DNA of 64,000 bases from CBDAQR01 sp965199055 (GTDB taxonomy: Bacteria > Pseudomonadota > Gammaproteobacteria > Pseudomonadales > Halieaceae), in NCBI GenBank assembly GCA_965199055.1, contig CBDAQR010000003.1:2480001-2544000 (forward strand), read 5' to 3'. Made by a program: the position numbers and the translations under genes. Numbering within the stretch: the first letter of the stretch is position 1; every line of letters starts with the position of its first letter. Of the stretch, positions 25,385 to 34,193 are shown in pieces. Below the pieces are notes generated by a model. It did no database searches. It was given only the letters and a program-made list of their open reading frames with translations, and was not told where the DNA came from.

Positions 25385-26767
25385 TTACAGCAACTCGCGT
25401 GGGTCGGTGATGTGCCCGCGAATGGCCGATGCGACTACCGTGATAGGACTGGCCAGATGAGTGCGGGTTCGTGGCCCCTGGCGACCCTCGAAGTTGCGGT
25501 TCGTCGATGAAATAACGCGCTTTTGCTCGCCAAAGGTTTCGCCGCCAGCGTAGAAGCACATCGAACAACCTGACTCGCGCCATTCGAAACCCGCCGCCTG
25601 AAAAATTTTGTCCAGGCCTTCGGCTTCAGCCGCCTGTTTCACCGCACTGGATCCCGGAACGATGACAGCGGCAACTCCGTCTGCAACCGCATGGCCGTTC
25701 AATAGTGCAGCGGCAGCGCGCAGGTCACTCAGGCGACTGTTGGTGCAGGATCCTATAAACGCCGCGTCAATTTTAATGTCAGCGGCGTGTTGACCTGCTT
25801 CGAGGCCTTGGTAATCCAGTGCTTTCTGCATCTGATTATCACACGGCAGAGGAACCGGCGAGGAAACGCCCATGGCGTGCTGCGGGCTGGTGCCCCAGGT
25901 TACCGTCGGTTCGATGTCGTCGGCATTGATGACAATCTCCCAATCGTATTCCGCCTCTGTTTCGCTCGCCAGTTGACGCCAATCCTCTAGAGCCAGCTGC
26001 CATTGCTCACCGCGAGGGCTGTGTTCGCGATCTAGCAGATATTCGAACACCTTTTCATCGGGGGCGATGAGGCCGGTAAACGCTGAAAACTCCACGGCCA
26101 TATTGCACAGTGTCATACGCTGTTCTACAGCGAGGTTGCGCACCGCTCTGCCGCCGAATTCCACCGCATAGCCTGCTCCGCCGTTCGCTCCATGTTCCTG
26201 AATCAGGTGCAGAATCATGTCTTTCGCCGTAACACCCTTTTCCAGTTCGCCCTCAAAGCGCACCAGCATAGTTTTGGGTTTTTTAACGAGAAGCGTCTGG
26301 GTAACGAGCGCGTGCTCGACCTCGGAAGAGCCGACTCCCCAGGCTAGCGCGCCCAGCGCACCTTGAGTGCAGGTGTGGCTATCCGGGCACACGAGTGTTA
26401 GTCCAGGTTGCACAATGCCCTGCTCGGGGGAAATCACGTGGGCGATGCCCTGCAATGGGTCATCAAGGTCGAACAGGCGGATACCGGCTTTGCCGGTTTC
26501 TTCACGAGTCGCGCGAATGAACTCGCCGCCGGAGGGCATCAGGGTGTCATCATCGCGGCCGGGAAGGGTGTCAACAATATGGTCCATGGTGCAAAAAGCC
26601 CGTTCGGGAGAACGCACTCGCCGACCATCCTCATGCAGGCTCTGCAGCGCGATAGATCCGGTGCGCTCGTGCAAAAAGATGCGGTCTATGTAGATAAGAC
26701 TGCGTCCATCGTCGAGCTCTTCCACCGTGTGGGAGGCCCACAATTTGTCAAACAGGGTAAGCGGCAT
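25385..26767 (-). CDS. leuC: 3-isopropylmalate dehydratase large subunit
   Basis: 460 residues from the ATG at 26767, matching the usual start (LTLFDKLWASHTV); a start at 26785 would add six residues, and neither has a clear ribosome site. Aconitase-fold features: CPDSHTCTQGALGALAWGVG, FIGSCTNSRLSDL with the first cluster Cys, and GCSMCF for the other two, so it holds a [4Fe-4S] cluster. With LeuD it performs the second step of leucine synthesis. It is separated from leuD by 5.6 kb of unrelated genes, which is unusual. A palindrome lies in the divergent gap upstream. Confidence 0.9.
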   Translation of the reverse strand: MPLTLFDKLWASHTVEELDDGRSLIYIDRIFLHERTGSIALQSLHEDGRRVRSPERAFCTMDHIVDTLPGRDDDTLMPSGGEFIRATREETGKAGIRLFDLDDPLQGIAHVISPEQGIVQPGLTLVCPDSHTCTQGALGALAWGVGSSEVEHALVTQTLLVKKPKTMLVRFEGELEKGVTAKDMILHLIQEHGANGGAGYAVEFGGRAVRNLAVEQRMTLCNMAVEFSAFTGLIAPDEKVFEYLLDREHSPRGEQWQLALEDWRQLASETEAEYDWEIVINADDIEPTVTWGTSPQHAMGVSSPVPLPCDNQMQKALDYQGLEAGQHAADIKIDAAFIGSCTNSRLSDLRAAAALLNGHAVADGVAAVIVPGSSAVKQAAEAEGLDKIFQAAGFEWRESGCSMCFYAGGETFGEQKRVISSTNRNFEGRQGPRTRTHLASPITVVASAIRGHITDPRELL

Positions 26768-26803
26768 TGTGCATTGTCCCGCCATCGGCAGGTGTCTGGG
26801 TTA

Positions 26804-26815
26804 TGATAATTATCA
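26804..26815. promoter_or_regulatory. Perfect 12-bp palindrome TGATAATTATCA between leuC and the permease gene
   Basis: It lies 37 bp upstream of leuC and about 100 bp upstream of the permease, followed by 70 bp of very AT-rich sequence. The half-site resembles the GATAAT unit of Fur-type boxes but in compressed form. A metal-responsive or leucine-related regulator is possible. Confidence 0.35.
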
Positions 26816-26914
26816 CGAGTGTCGCCGAATTCGCGTCATAAGATGCTAGCACAGCTTAATTAAATTGTATTAACATTATATCTTTATAACTTTTTCTATT
26901 TGAATAATAAATAC

Positions 26915-27637
26915 ATGGAATTTCTGAGCCCCGAGATCACGGTATTACTGGCGACTGCTGCCGGCATCGGTTTTGTGCATACCTTGATGGGTCCGGACCA
27001 TTATTTGCCCTTTGTGTCCATGGCCATTGCTCGGCGCTGGAGTTGGCGCAAGCTGATCGCCATTACTCTGATCTGCGGATTTGGCCATCTGCTCGGGTCG
27101 GTCGCGCTGGGTCTATTTGGCATATGGGCACAATCTGAAATCTCGGGCCTCATAGCCATTGAGGGATGGCGGGGTGATATAGCCGCATGGCTGCTCTTCA
27201 GTTTCGGCCTGGTCTATCTGGCCTGGGGTATGCGTCAGGCACGACGCAACGAGCGCCATAGCCATTGGCACTATCATGCTGAGCTATACCACTGCCACGA
27301 CCACGATCACCACGCCGATCATGTGCACGTGCATGAAGCGACGGAGAATCAAAGAAGCCTTACTCCTTGGGTCATTTTCATCATCTTTGTACTGGGTCCG
27401 TGCGAAGCCTTGATCCCACTGTTGATGTACCCGGCAGCCAAGGAGAGCATGGCGGGCGTACTGATGGTCACGACTGTTTTCGGCTTAACGACGGTGCTGA
27501 CCATGCTGGGTGCGGTCATCGTCAGCTTCTATAGTCTGCAGAAACTCAAGCTGGATCGCATGGAGCGCTATGGCCATGCCATGGCTGGTGCGACCCTGAG
27601 TGCCTGCGGCGCTTCCATTCTCTTCCTGGGGTTGTAA
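26915..27637 (+). CDS. Ni/Co-type (NiCoT/RcnA/UreH-like) permease with His-rich loop
   Basis: 240 residues from the ATG at 26915; a TTG at 26900 is possible and neither has a ribosome site. Six hydrophobic segments. The first helix carries FVHTLMGPDHYLPF, the H-x4-DH signature of nickel/cobalt permeases, and HLLGS in helix 2 fits the family. The central loop (about residues 115-145) is packed with His and Asp (HSHWHYH, HCHDHDHH, HVHVHE), as in RcnA, and would bind transition metal. It heads the catabolic unit: its stop overlaps the next ATG (TAATG). It could supply or export metal for the cupin and amidohydrolase downstream. Confidence 0.75.
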   Translation: MEFLSPEITVLLATAAGIGFVHTLMGPDHYLPFVSMAIARRWSWRKLIAITLICGFGHLLGSVALGLFGIWAQSEISGLIAIEGWRGDIAAWLLFSFGLVYLAWGMRQARRNERHSHWHYHAELYHCHDHDHHADHVHVHEATENQRSLTPWVIFIIFVLGPCEALIPLLMYPAAKESMAGVLMVTTVFGLTTVLTMLGAVIVSFYSLQKLKLDRMERYGHAMAGATLSACGASILFLGL

Positions 27638-28503
27638 TGAGCGAGCATGATTACAAAGCGATAGACGCGGTCGTCAACATCTGGACGGCGGAAGCGCTGT
27701 CTTACCGACCCGGTTGGACCGACGAGTTCTTCATCGACAAGATGAAAGGCCACCATGACAGCGGCGGCATTTCGCTGGAGCAAATGCTGGAAGGTATGGA
27801 CGAAGCCGGTATTCAGCGTGGTTTCCTGGTGTCGGCCAAGAGCGGTCGTCCCGGGCTGCCCGGCTCTTACCATATGGACCCGGAGGTAGTCGCCAGAGCC
27901 TGTGAACAATACCCCGATCGTTTTTCTGGCCTTATCGGAATCGATCCCTACCAGGGAATGGAAGGGGTGGCGCTGATGAAGGACGCAGTGGAGAACATGG
28001 GGTTTATCGGCGCCCATCTTTACCCCCACTGGTACGAGCTGCCGCCCAACGATGCCAAGTACTATCTCTACTACGCCAAGTGTGTGGAACTGGATATACC
28101 CATACAGATGCAGGTCGGTCAGAGCATGCTCTACTCGAAAGAGCAGCGCTGTCGCAGTGTTGGCCGCCCCATCTATCTCGATGACATCGCCTGCGATATT
28201 CCGGAGCTCAAGTTAATCGGCTCGCATGTCGGCATTCCCTGGACCGATGAAATGATCGCGATGGCCTGGAAACACGACAATGTGTATATCGGCACCGATG
28301 CTCACAGCCCCAAGTACTGGCCTGACGCTCTGGTGAAGTACATCAACAGCTACGGGCAAAACAAAGTGATCTTCGGAACGGATTTCCCGGTGTTGCGCTT
28401 CAAGCGCACCGTCGACGAGATCGATGCATTGGGTTTGAAACCCGAAGTCAGAAAAAAATTCATGCGCGACAACGTGCTAAAACTCTACGGATTGGAAGGC
28501 TGA
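27637..28503 (+). CDS. Amidohydrolase-2/ACMSD-like protein lacking the N-terminal HxH
   Basis: 288 residues. The fold is recognisable from GIDPYQGMEGV, FIGAHLYPHWYELPPND, LKLIGSHVGIPWTDEM, YIGTDAHSP and VIFGTDFPVLRF, ending with DNVLKLYG. These supply the later His and Asp ligands. Family members usually begin with D-x-H-x-H, but here the position reads IDAVVNIWTA, so both first metal ligands are absent. It may bind metal differently or have lost metal catalysis. ACMSD-type enzymes decarboxylate or hydrate small acids. It is coupled to the permease upstream and is 1 bp from the CoA-transferase downstream. Confidence 0.8.
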   Translation: MSEHDYKAIDAVVNIWTAEALSYRPGWTDEFFIDKMKGHHDSGGISLEQMLEGMDEAGIQRGFLVSAKSGRPGLPGSYHMDPEVVARACEQYPDRFSGLIGIDPYQGMEGVALMKDAVENMGFIGAHLYPHWYELPPNDAKYYLYYAKCVELDIPIQMQVGQSMLYSKEQRCRSVGRPIYLDDIACDIPELKLIGSHVGIPWTDEMIAMAWKHDNVYIGTDAHSPKYWPDALVKYINSYGQNKVIFGTDFPVLRFKRTVDEIDALGLKPEVRKKFMRDNVLKLYGLEG

Positions 28504-28504
28504 T

Positions 28505-29713
28505 ATGACCGCACCACTCGAGGGAATCAAAGTAGTAGAGATGACCAGTGTGGTGCTAGGGCCCTACGCCTGCCAGATGCTGGGTGACCTCGGCGCCGAA
28601 GTGATCAAGATCGAGCCTCCCGCTGGTGACACCAACCGCAACCTGGGACCCTACCGCAACAACGCAGACATGTGCTCGTTGTTTTTGACCTGCAATCGCA
28701 ACAAGCGCAGTGTCTGTCTCGATCTCAAATCGAATGAGGGCCGAGAAGCTGCGCTCAAGATCTGCGAGTCGGCCGATGTGGTGGTGCATAATTTTCGCCC
28801 TGGCGCGATGGACCGTTTGGGACTGAACTACGAGGCGGTGCAGGCGGTTAATCCGGAAGTGATTTACTGCGCGACCTATGGCTATAGCAAGAAGGGGCCC
28901 TATGGCGCCAAGGGTGCACTGGATGACTCCATTCAGGCCGCCAGCGGCATTGCCATCCTGCAAAGCCTGGTCGAAGGGGAGCCGCGCTACCTGCCTACCA
29001 TCGTGGGAGACAAGACTACGGCTATGGTGGTTGTGCAATCGGTGCTGGCGGCACTGTTTCACCGCGAGCGAACGGGTGAGGGCCAGGAAATCGAGGTGCC
29101 CATGTTCGAGTCGATGGTCAGTTTCGTGATGACCGAGCATCAGTGGGGGCAGACCTTTGAACCCCCTATCGGTGGTGCTGGCTATACGCGTTTGATGTCG
29201 AAGCATCGTCGCCCTTACAAGACGAAAGATGGTTATCTTGCCGTGCTGCCCTACTGGGATAACCACTGGACCACGTTTGTCACCCTGGGTGGTCGGCCCG
29301 AACTGGCGGACGACGAGCGCTTTATAGACATGCGTACGCGCCAGCAGAACATTGACGATACCTACCGTGTGACGGGTGAAATTCTCGCAGAGAAAACGAC
29401 GGCGGAATGGCTGGACATCTATGGGGAAACCAACGTGCCCATGATGGTGGTCAACAGCCCGGATGACCTCGTCAGCGACCCGCACCTGCTGGAGAGTGGC
29501 TACTGGCAGGAAATGGAACATCCGACGGAAGGCAGTATCCGCGTAGCCAGCCCACCCATGAATTTCGGTAAGACGCCGGCGAGTGTGCGCAAGCTTGCGC
29601 CGCGACTTGGGCAGCATACCGCAGAGGTGTTGGGGGAGGCCGGCTACGGCCAGGAACAGATCGAGGGAATGCTTAGCGCTGGTGTTGCGCGTGATATTAC
29701 CCGAGAAGAATAA
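28505..29713 (+). CDS. CaiB/BaiF family III CoA-transferase (copy 2)
   Basis: 402 residues. The start GIKVVEMTSVVLGPYACQML, then LGAEVIKIEPPAGD, NRNKRSVCLDLKS, HNFRPGAMDRLGL, and TIVGDKTTAMVV with the Asp at the nucleophile position. It activates a carboxylic acid by CoA transfer; the acid is unknown. It is the third gene of the unit and pairs with the HMG-CoA lyase at 31.2 kb, mirroring the pair at 11-13 kb. The start is 1 bp after the amidohydrolase stop. Confidence 0.9.
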   Translation: MTAPLEGIKVVEMTSVVLGPYACQMLGDLGAEVIKIEPPAGDTNRNLGPYRNNADMCSLFLTCNRNKRSVCLDLKSNEGREAALKICESADVVVHNFRPGAMDRLGLNYEAVQAVNPEVIYCATYGYSKKGPYGAKGALDDSIQAASGIAILQSLVEGEPRYLPTIVGDKTTAMVVVQSVLAALFHRERTGEGQEIEVPMFESMVSFVMTEHQWGQTFEPPIGGAGYTRLMSKHRRPYKTKDGYLAVLPYWDNHWTTFVTLGGRPELADDERFIDMRTRQQNIDDTYRVTGEILAEKTTAEWLDIYGETNVPMMVVNSPDDLVSDPHLLESGYWQEMEHPTEGSIRVASPPMNFGKTPASVRKLAPRLGQHTAEVLGEAGYGQEQIEGMLSAGVARDITREE

Positions 29714-29740
29714 CCATAAACGTTTGTCTAGGAGGCAATC

Positions 29741-30070
29741 ATGACGTTCAGAAACCTGTTTATCGATCACGAGCGTGACCCTGAGGTCGACGCCTGGATC
29801 GAGGAAGAGACCAAAGAGCAGGAAGAACGCTTTGCGAAGATCAATCAGCAGATGGAAGATCTCGCACCCGAGCGGGAGAAGTGGTACCAGCAGTTTCACG
29901 ATCGTTGCATGACGATTGGTTACAACGCTGATGCTGATGACAAGGTGAAGATTGCGCCCGAAGACATTCCGCTCAAGGGCGATCGCAAAGACCAGGTGGT
30001 CTGGAAGTACGGTGTGGACAGTGATCCGACGCCTCGCAATCCGCAGGGCGGATCCAGGGGGGACAGCTAA
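29741..30070 (+). CDS. Small charged protein, unknown function
   Basis: 109 residues with AGGAGG upstream of the ATG. It is rich in Glu, Asp and Lys and has a probable coiled coil at about residues 18-50 (EEETKEQEERF, QQMEDLAPEREK). It then has DRCMTIGYNADADDK and ends in a disordered tail. No signal peptide or membrane segment. Family not recognised. Its stop overlaps the cupin start (TAATG). In acetone- and acetophenone-carboxylase operons a small extra subunit accompanies the HyuA/HyuB-like proteins, so a subunit role is conceivable but not shown. Confidence 0.7.
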   Translation: MTFRNLFIDHERDPEVDAWIEEETKEQEERFAKINQQMEDLAPEREKWYQQFHDRCMTIGYNADADDKVKIAPEDIPLKGDRKDQVVWKYGVDSDPTPRNPQGGSRGDS

Positions 30071-31131
30071 TGAGACCGCATATCGAACCGTTTTGTGACC
30101 GCGACGTCGACTTCAAGAAAATGGGCCTGCGCGGCTTTGGCATGGGCATGCGCTACAAAATGCTCTCGTTCAATCCGGAGACCGGTGGCTGTTCCATGAC
30201 CGTTCAGTTCGACGGCGGCTATAAGCAGAAGCCGGGCTTCTCCTGGTCTGAATTGGAAATGATGGTCATCGAAGGCGAGCTCCAGGTCGGTGATCGCACC
30301 GTGCGCAAGGGCCACTACTTCTTTGTGCCCGCCGGCTATGCCATGCCGGAAATCTCCACCAGCCAAGGCGCGTTGGTGCTCATGATGTATAACACTGGTG
30401 AGCCCTCGCTGATCGAGTCCGATACCCATCATCCCCAGGCACAGGTGGCCTACTACCACGACGTAGATGCCATGATGGATATTCCCTGGGATCCGGGTGG
30501 TGTGACCCGTCCTACGGTGGCGACGGGCTGCCTGATCAAGCTTCTTAACTTTAACCTGGAGTCGCAGGCCATAACCTTCCTCTACTGTATGACCCCGGGG
30601 TTTTATCAGGACAATATCTCCTACCACGACTGTGCCGAAGAGTCTTACCACCTGTGGGGAACCTCTTGGATGATGCAGTTTGGCGAGATCCCAACCGGCG
30701 GCTACTTCTGGCGTCCGGCCTATATCAATCATGGTGCCTTTGCGTCGGAGTTCGGTTGTATTGCCCTGGGCCGCACTGACTCCAAGCTCTATAACCACTT
30801 CCACTACAACCCGTGGTCGACCCCGGTAGAGAACGCGGATCGCTCAATGGCCCGTCTGGCTATGCGCGACCCACTGCTCTACAACTGGACGATCGACTAC
30901 GACCATAACCATCCTCACAGCCTGCGCGACTTCGAAAAAACGATGCCGCGCCGTGGGCCGGATTGGGAAGGGGAAGAGCCGCATAAGTCTGATGGGCATA
31001 CTCACTCTCACTGGCATCGTGATCACCATCATCATGTGCATGCTCATGGTGATGAATACAATGCTCTGCTGGACGCGGTACATACTCACCATCACCACGA
31101 TCATGACCACCACCACGACCATGATCATTAA
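30070..31131 (+). CDS. Bicupin protein with His-rich C-terminal tail
   Basis: 353 residues. Two cupin-like halves: one around residues 40-115 (ELEMMVIEGELQVGDRTVRKGHYFFVPAGYAMP), the other around 180-260 (ESYHLWGTSWM, GGYFWRPAYINHG, LYNHFHYNPW). A linker follows, then a tail from about 310 with alternating His and Asp runs (SHWHRDHHHHVH, HTHHHHDHDHHHDHDH). The tail should bind Ni, Co, Zn or similar; the cupin may be an oxygenase or isomerase. With the His-rich permease at the head of the same unit, metal handling looks like part of this pathway. Confidence 0.75.
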   Translation: MRPHIEPFCDRDVDFKKMGLRGFGMGMRYKMLSFNPETGGCSMTVQFDGGYKQKPGFSWSELEMMVIEGELQVGDRTVRKGHYFFVPAGYAMPEISTSQGALVLMMYNTGEPSLIESDTHHPQAQVAYYHDVDAMMDIPWDPGGVTRPTVATGCLIKLLNFNLESQAITFLYCMTPGFYQDNISYHDCAEESYHLWGTSWMMQFGEIPTGGYFWRPAYINHGAFASEFGCIALGRTDSKLYNHFHYNPWSTPVENADRSMARLAMRDPLLYNWTIDYDHNHPHSLRDFEKTMPRRGPDWEGEEPHKSDGHTHSHWHRDHHHHVHAHGDEYNALLDAVHTHHHHDHDHHHDHDH

Positions 31132-31169
31132 GGAATCCAAATACGCGAGGTCTTACGTAAGCACTAGCT

Positions 31170-32081
31170 ATGGCTGAGTTTGTAGCAATTAATGACGTAG
31201 GACCCCGCGACGGGCTTCAGAACCAGGCGAAGATACTCGATCCCGGGGAGCGGCTTCGAATTATTGAGGCCCTGCTTGATGCGGGATTACCTGGCATTGA
31301 AGTCGGCAGTTTTGTGTCGCCCAAGGCAGTGCCCGCCATGGCTGGCGCCGCCGAGGTGGTGGCTGGTCTGCCAATAGGGGGTGCTAAGTACTCCGCGCTG
31401 ATCCCTAATCGAAAGGGCTATGATCTTGCGACTGCAGCGGGTGTTAAGACTGTCGAAATAGTCGTCGCGGCCACCCAGACTATGAACGAGAAGAACATCA
31501 ATTGTTCTACCGAGCAGGCCATGGCCGGCTGCGAAGATATTGTTAACGCAGCCAAGGCCGACGATGTGAAGACACTGAGTTGTGTGGCGACGGCCTGGGA
31601 GTGCCCCTTCGAAGGGCTGGTAGATGAGGGCGTAACGCTGGCTTTGGCGCGGGAGATGTTTGCCTACGGTACAGACGAGGTGGTTCTGGCGGACACGATA
31701 GGCGCGGCGAATCCCGCATCCGTGCGCAGCCTGACGCAGAAGGCTGCCGACGAGTTTGGCGCTGATCGAGTCGCCTGCCATTTCCACGATACGCGTGGAA
31801 TGGGTGTGGCAAACGTGGCGGCCGCTATAGAAAGCGGAATTCGCAAATTCGATGCCTCTATCGGTGGTCTAGGTGGTTGCCCCTTCGCGCCGGGTGCAAC
31901 GGGTAACGCGGCTACAGAAGATGTGGTGCTGATGTTGACGCAGATGGGGTTCGACACCGGTATTGATTTGCGCAAACTGGTCGAGGCGGTAGACCTGACT
32001 GCTGAGCTGACTGAAGGTGCCTGCGAGGGGGGTAATTCGATTCGCTGGCTTAAGCGCCAGATCGAGAAGGGTACCCTCTGA
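31170..32081 (+). CDS. Hydroxymethylglutaryl-CoA lyase-family protein (copy 2)
   Basis: 303 residues. NDVGPRDGLQNQ, VGSFVSPKAVPAM, CHFHDTRGMG (metal His pair) and GGLGGCPFAPGATGN are the lyase signatures. It is clearly diverged from copy 1 at 11-12 kb (different N-terminus and middle), so it is not a recent duplicate. The expected reaction is cleavage of a 3-hydroxy-3-methylacyl-CoA to acetyl-CoA plus a ketone or keto acid. In this unit it would act on the product of the CoA-transferase. 38 bp from the cupin, 37 bp from HyuA. Confidence 0.9.
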   Translation: MAEFVAINDVGPRDGLQNQAKILDPGERLRIIEALLDAGLPGIEVGSFVSPKAVPAMAGAAEVVAGLPIGGAKYSALIPNRKGYDLATAAGVKTVEIVVAATQTMNEKNINCSTEQAMAGCEDIVNAAKADDVKTLSCVATAWECPFEGLVDEGVTLALAREMFAYGTDEVVLADTIGAANPASVRSLTQKAADEFGADRVACHFHDTRGMGVANVAAAIESGIRKFDASIGGLGGCPFAPGATGNAATEDVVLMLTQMGFDTGIDLRKLVEAVDLTAELTEGACEGGNSIRWLKRQIEKGTL

Positions 32082-32118
32082 AACCGTAACAAGAATAAGT
32101 GACTCGAGGAACAAGCAA

Positions 32119-34179
32119 ATGAGTTATCGACTGGGTGTGGACGTGGGCGGCACGTTCACCGACCTGCTGCTGATTAATGAAGACAACGGCGAAACCTGGA
32201 CCGCGAAGGTCCCGTCCACGCCCGAAGACTCTTCAATTGGAGTGCTTAACGGGGTCGCTAGAATCTGCGATGAATCCGGCGTGAATCCCGCTGAGATCGA
32301 ACTGGTGATGCACGGGACAACTGTGGCAACAAACGCCGTACTGACCGGGAAGGGCGCTCGAGTGGGCCTGGTGACCTCCAAGGGCTACGAGCACACCCTG
32401 CAGGTTGCGCGTTCATTTTGTCCTGGCGGATTGGGTGGCTGGGTCACCTTTGTGAAGAAGCCTTTGCTGGCACCGCTGGAGCTGACTATAGGTGCTGACG
32501 AACGTGTCGGTGCCAATGGCGAAGTAGTTACCACGTTGGACGAGGCGCAATTGCGCAGTGACCTGGAGTCGCTGCATGCCAAGGGCGGTATCGAAGCCCT
32601 GACTATATGCTTTGTAAACGCCTACATTAATGGGGAGCATGAGCGCCGAGCCGCGGATATCGCTCGAGACGTGTTCGGTGAGGTGCCGATTTCTATTTCG
32701 AGTGACGTAGTGCCCGAGATGCAGGAGTACGAACGCACCGAGACAACGGTCGTGAATTCCTATGTGCGCCCGGAAGTCTCCAAGTACGTTGAGAATCTGC
32801 AAAACTCACTCGCTGAAAAACTGGGCAGTGAAACCCAACTCTCCATTCTGCGCTCAGACGGTGGCCTCGCCTCGGGGCGTGCCGCGGCCGAGAGTCCGGT
32901 GAATCTGCTGATGTCAGGTCCCGCTGGCGGTGTTGCGGGCGCGATGTACTTCTGTAGCCGTGCCGGTTTCGACAACATTCTCACCTTCGATATGGGCGGT
33001 ACCTCTACCGACGTGGCGCTGATTCAGGGTGGGCGCGCGCGAGTGCGCCGTGAAACCTTCGTTGGCGACGTTAAAGTGCGCGCCCCGTCTGTTGATGTGC
33101 GCACCGTGGGGGCGGGGGGTGGCTCCATTGCTTTCGTACCGGAGCTGACCAAGGCACTGCGTGTGGGCCCTGAGTCTGCCGGTGCAGTGCCGGGCCCCGC
33201 TTGCTACATGAAGGGTGGTGAAGAGCCAACCGTCTGCGATGCCAACGTTGTGTTGGGTTATTTGCCCTCCGATGTGCAACTGGGCGGAGCGATGGAAATC
33301 AATCGCGATGCCGCAGTAGCTGCGGTGCAGAAAACGGCAGATGCGATGGGCATCTCTCTTGAGGACGCTGCCGAGGGCATTATCAAAGTCGTTAACGAAT
33401 CGATGTTCGGAGCACTGCGATTGGTGTCGGTAGAACAGGGATATGATCCTCGCGACTTTTCCCTGGTTGGCTTCGGCGGCGCAGGTCCCTTGCATGCGAA
33501 TGCACTGGGAATCCTTACCGATGCCTGGCCCGTTATTGTGCCGCCGGGTCCGGGTGTTCTGTGCGCCTATGGAGACGCCACCACTCAGGTACAGGACGAG
33601 GCGACCCGCACCTACATCACAATGGCCGAGGACATTTCGACTGATCAATTGATGGCCGACCTGAAGGAGCTGCAGTCGCGCGCTGGGGAATCCCTGGTAG
33701 CGGATGGCATTCCCGAGTCGGATCACGAGGTCACCTTTCAGGCCGATCTGCGCTATGCCGGCCAGGCTTTCCAGATTACGGTGGACTTTACCGAAGCAGA
33801 GCTGGCCGACAAGGGTATTGCTCGCATCACGGATGAGTTCGATGAGGAGCACGAGCAATTATTTACGTTCAAGCTGGGCGACGGGCACGAGATTCTCATG
33901 GTCCGTGCAGTGGTGAAGGCGAAAGCCAAAGCGATTGCTGAACTCACCATGGGTCAGGAAGGGGCGAGCCTTGAAGAGTGCAAGCTGCACGATTCGCGTT
34001 TCTACTATGAGGGCGCGTACCACGATGCGGCGATATACGATCGCAATAAGCTCGATGAGGGCCTGGTGGTGCCGGGGCCGTCTATCGTGAGCGAGATGGA
34101 TTCAACCACGGTGGTCTTGCCGGGCTATCAGGCCAGAGTCGATTCGGTGGGCAACCTTCTGATCGAGCCGGCTGCGTAA
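32119..34179 (+). CDS. Hydantoinase/acetone-carboxylase type subunit A (HyuA family)
   Basis: 686 residues from the ATG at 32119 (GAGGAACAAG upstream); a GTG or other start further up would overlap the lyase. The acetate-kinase-like ATP site begins at GVDVGGTFTDLLL, with FDMGGTSTDVALI, GAGGGSIAFV and VGFGGAGPLHA further on. This family uses ATP hydrolysis to drive opening of cyclic imides or carboxylation of ketones (5-oxoprolinase, N-methylhydantoinase, acetone and acetophenone carboxylases). Sequence alone does not separate these. It forms a complex with the B subunit 14 bp downstream. Confidence 0.9.
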   Translation: MSYRLGVDVGGTFTDLLLINEDNGETWTAKVPSTPEDSSIGVLNGVARICDESGVNPAEIELVMHGTTVATNAVLTGKGARVGLVTSKGYEHTLQVARSFCPGGLGGWVTFVKKPLLAPLELTIGADERVGANGEVVTTLDEAQLRSDLESLHAKGGIEALTICFVNAYINGEHERRAADIARDVFGEVPISISSDVVPEMQEYERTETTVVNSYVRPEVSKYVENLQNSLAEKLGSETQLSILRSDGGLASGRAAAESPVNLLMSGPAGGVAGAMYFCSRAGFDNILTFDMGGTSTDVALIQGGRARVRRETFVGDVKVRAPSVDVRTVGAGGGSIAFVPELTKALRVGPESAGAVPGPACYMKGGEEPTVCDANVVLGYLPSDVQLGGAMEINRDAAVAAVQKTADAMGISLEDAAEGIIKVVNESMFGALRLVSVEQGYDPRDFSLVGFGGAGPLHANALGILTDAWPVIVPPGPGVLCAYGDATTQVQDEATRTYITMAEDISTDQLMADLKELQSRAGESLVADGIPESDHEVTFQADLRYAGQAFQITVDFTEAELADKGIARITDEFDEEHEQLFTFKLGDGHEILMVRAVVKAKAKAIAELTMGQEGASLEECKLHDSRFYYEGAYHDAAIYDRNKLDEGLVVPGPSIVSEMDSTTVVLPGYQARVDSVGNLLIEPAA

Positions 34180-34193
34180 GGGAGGGGAGAGTA

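Noticed and set aside
28556..29899. A 447-codon open frame on the minus strand across the second CoA-transferase
   Set aside because: It lies entirely opposite conserved coding sequence, its His/Arg-rich translation fits no family I know, and such long antisense frames are common in GC-rich genes.
31015..31131. CAC/CAT-rich tract considered as a DNA repeat array or CRISPR
   Set aside because: It encodes the His/Asp tail of the cupin in frame, with no regular repeat-spacer spacing.
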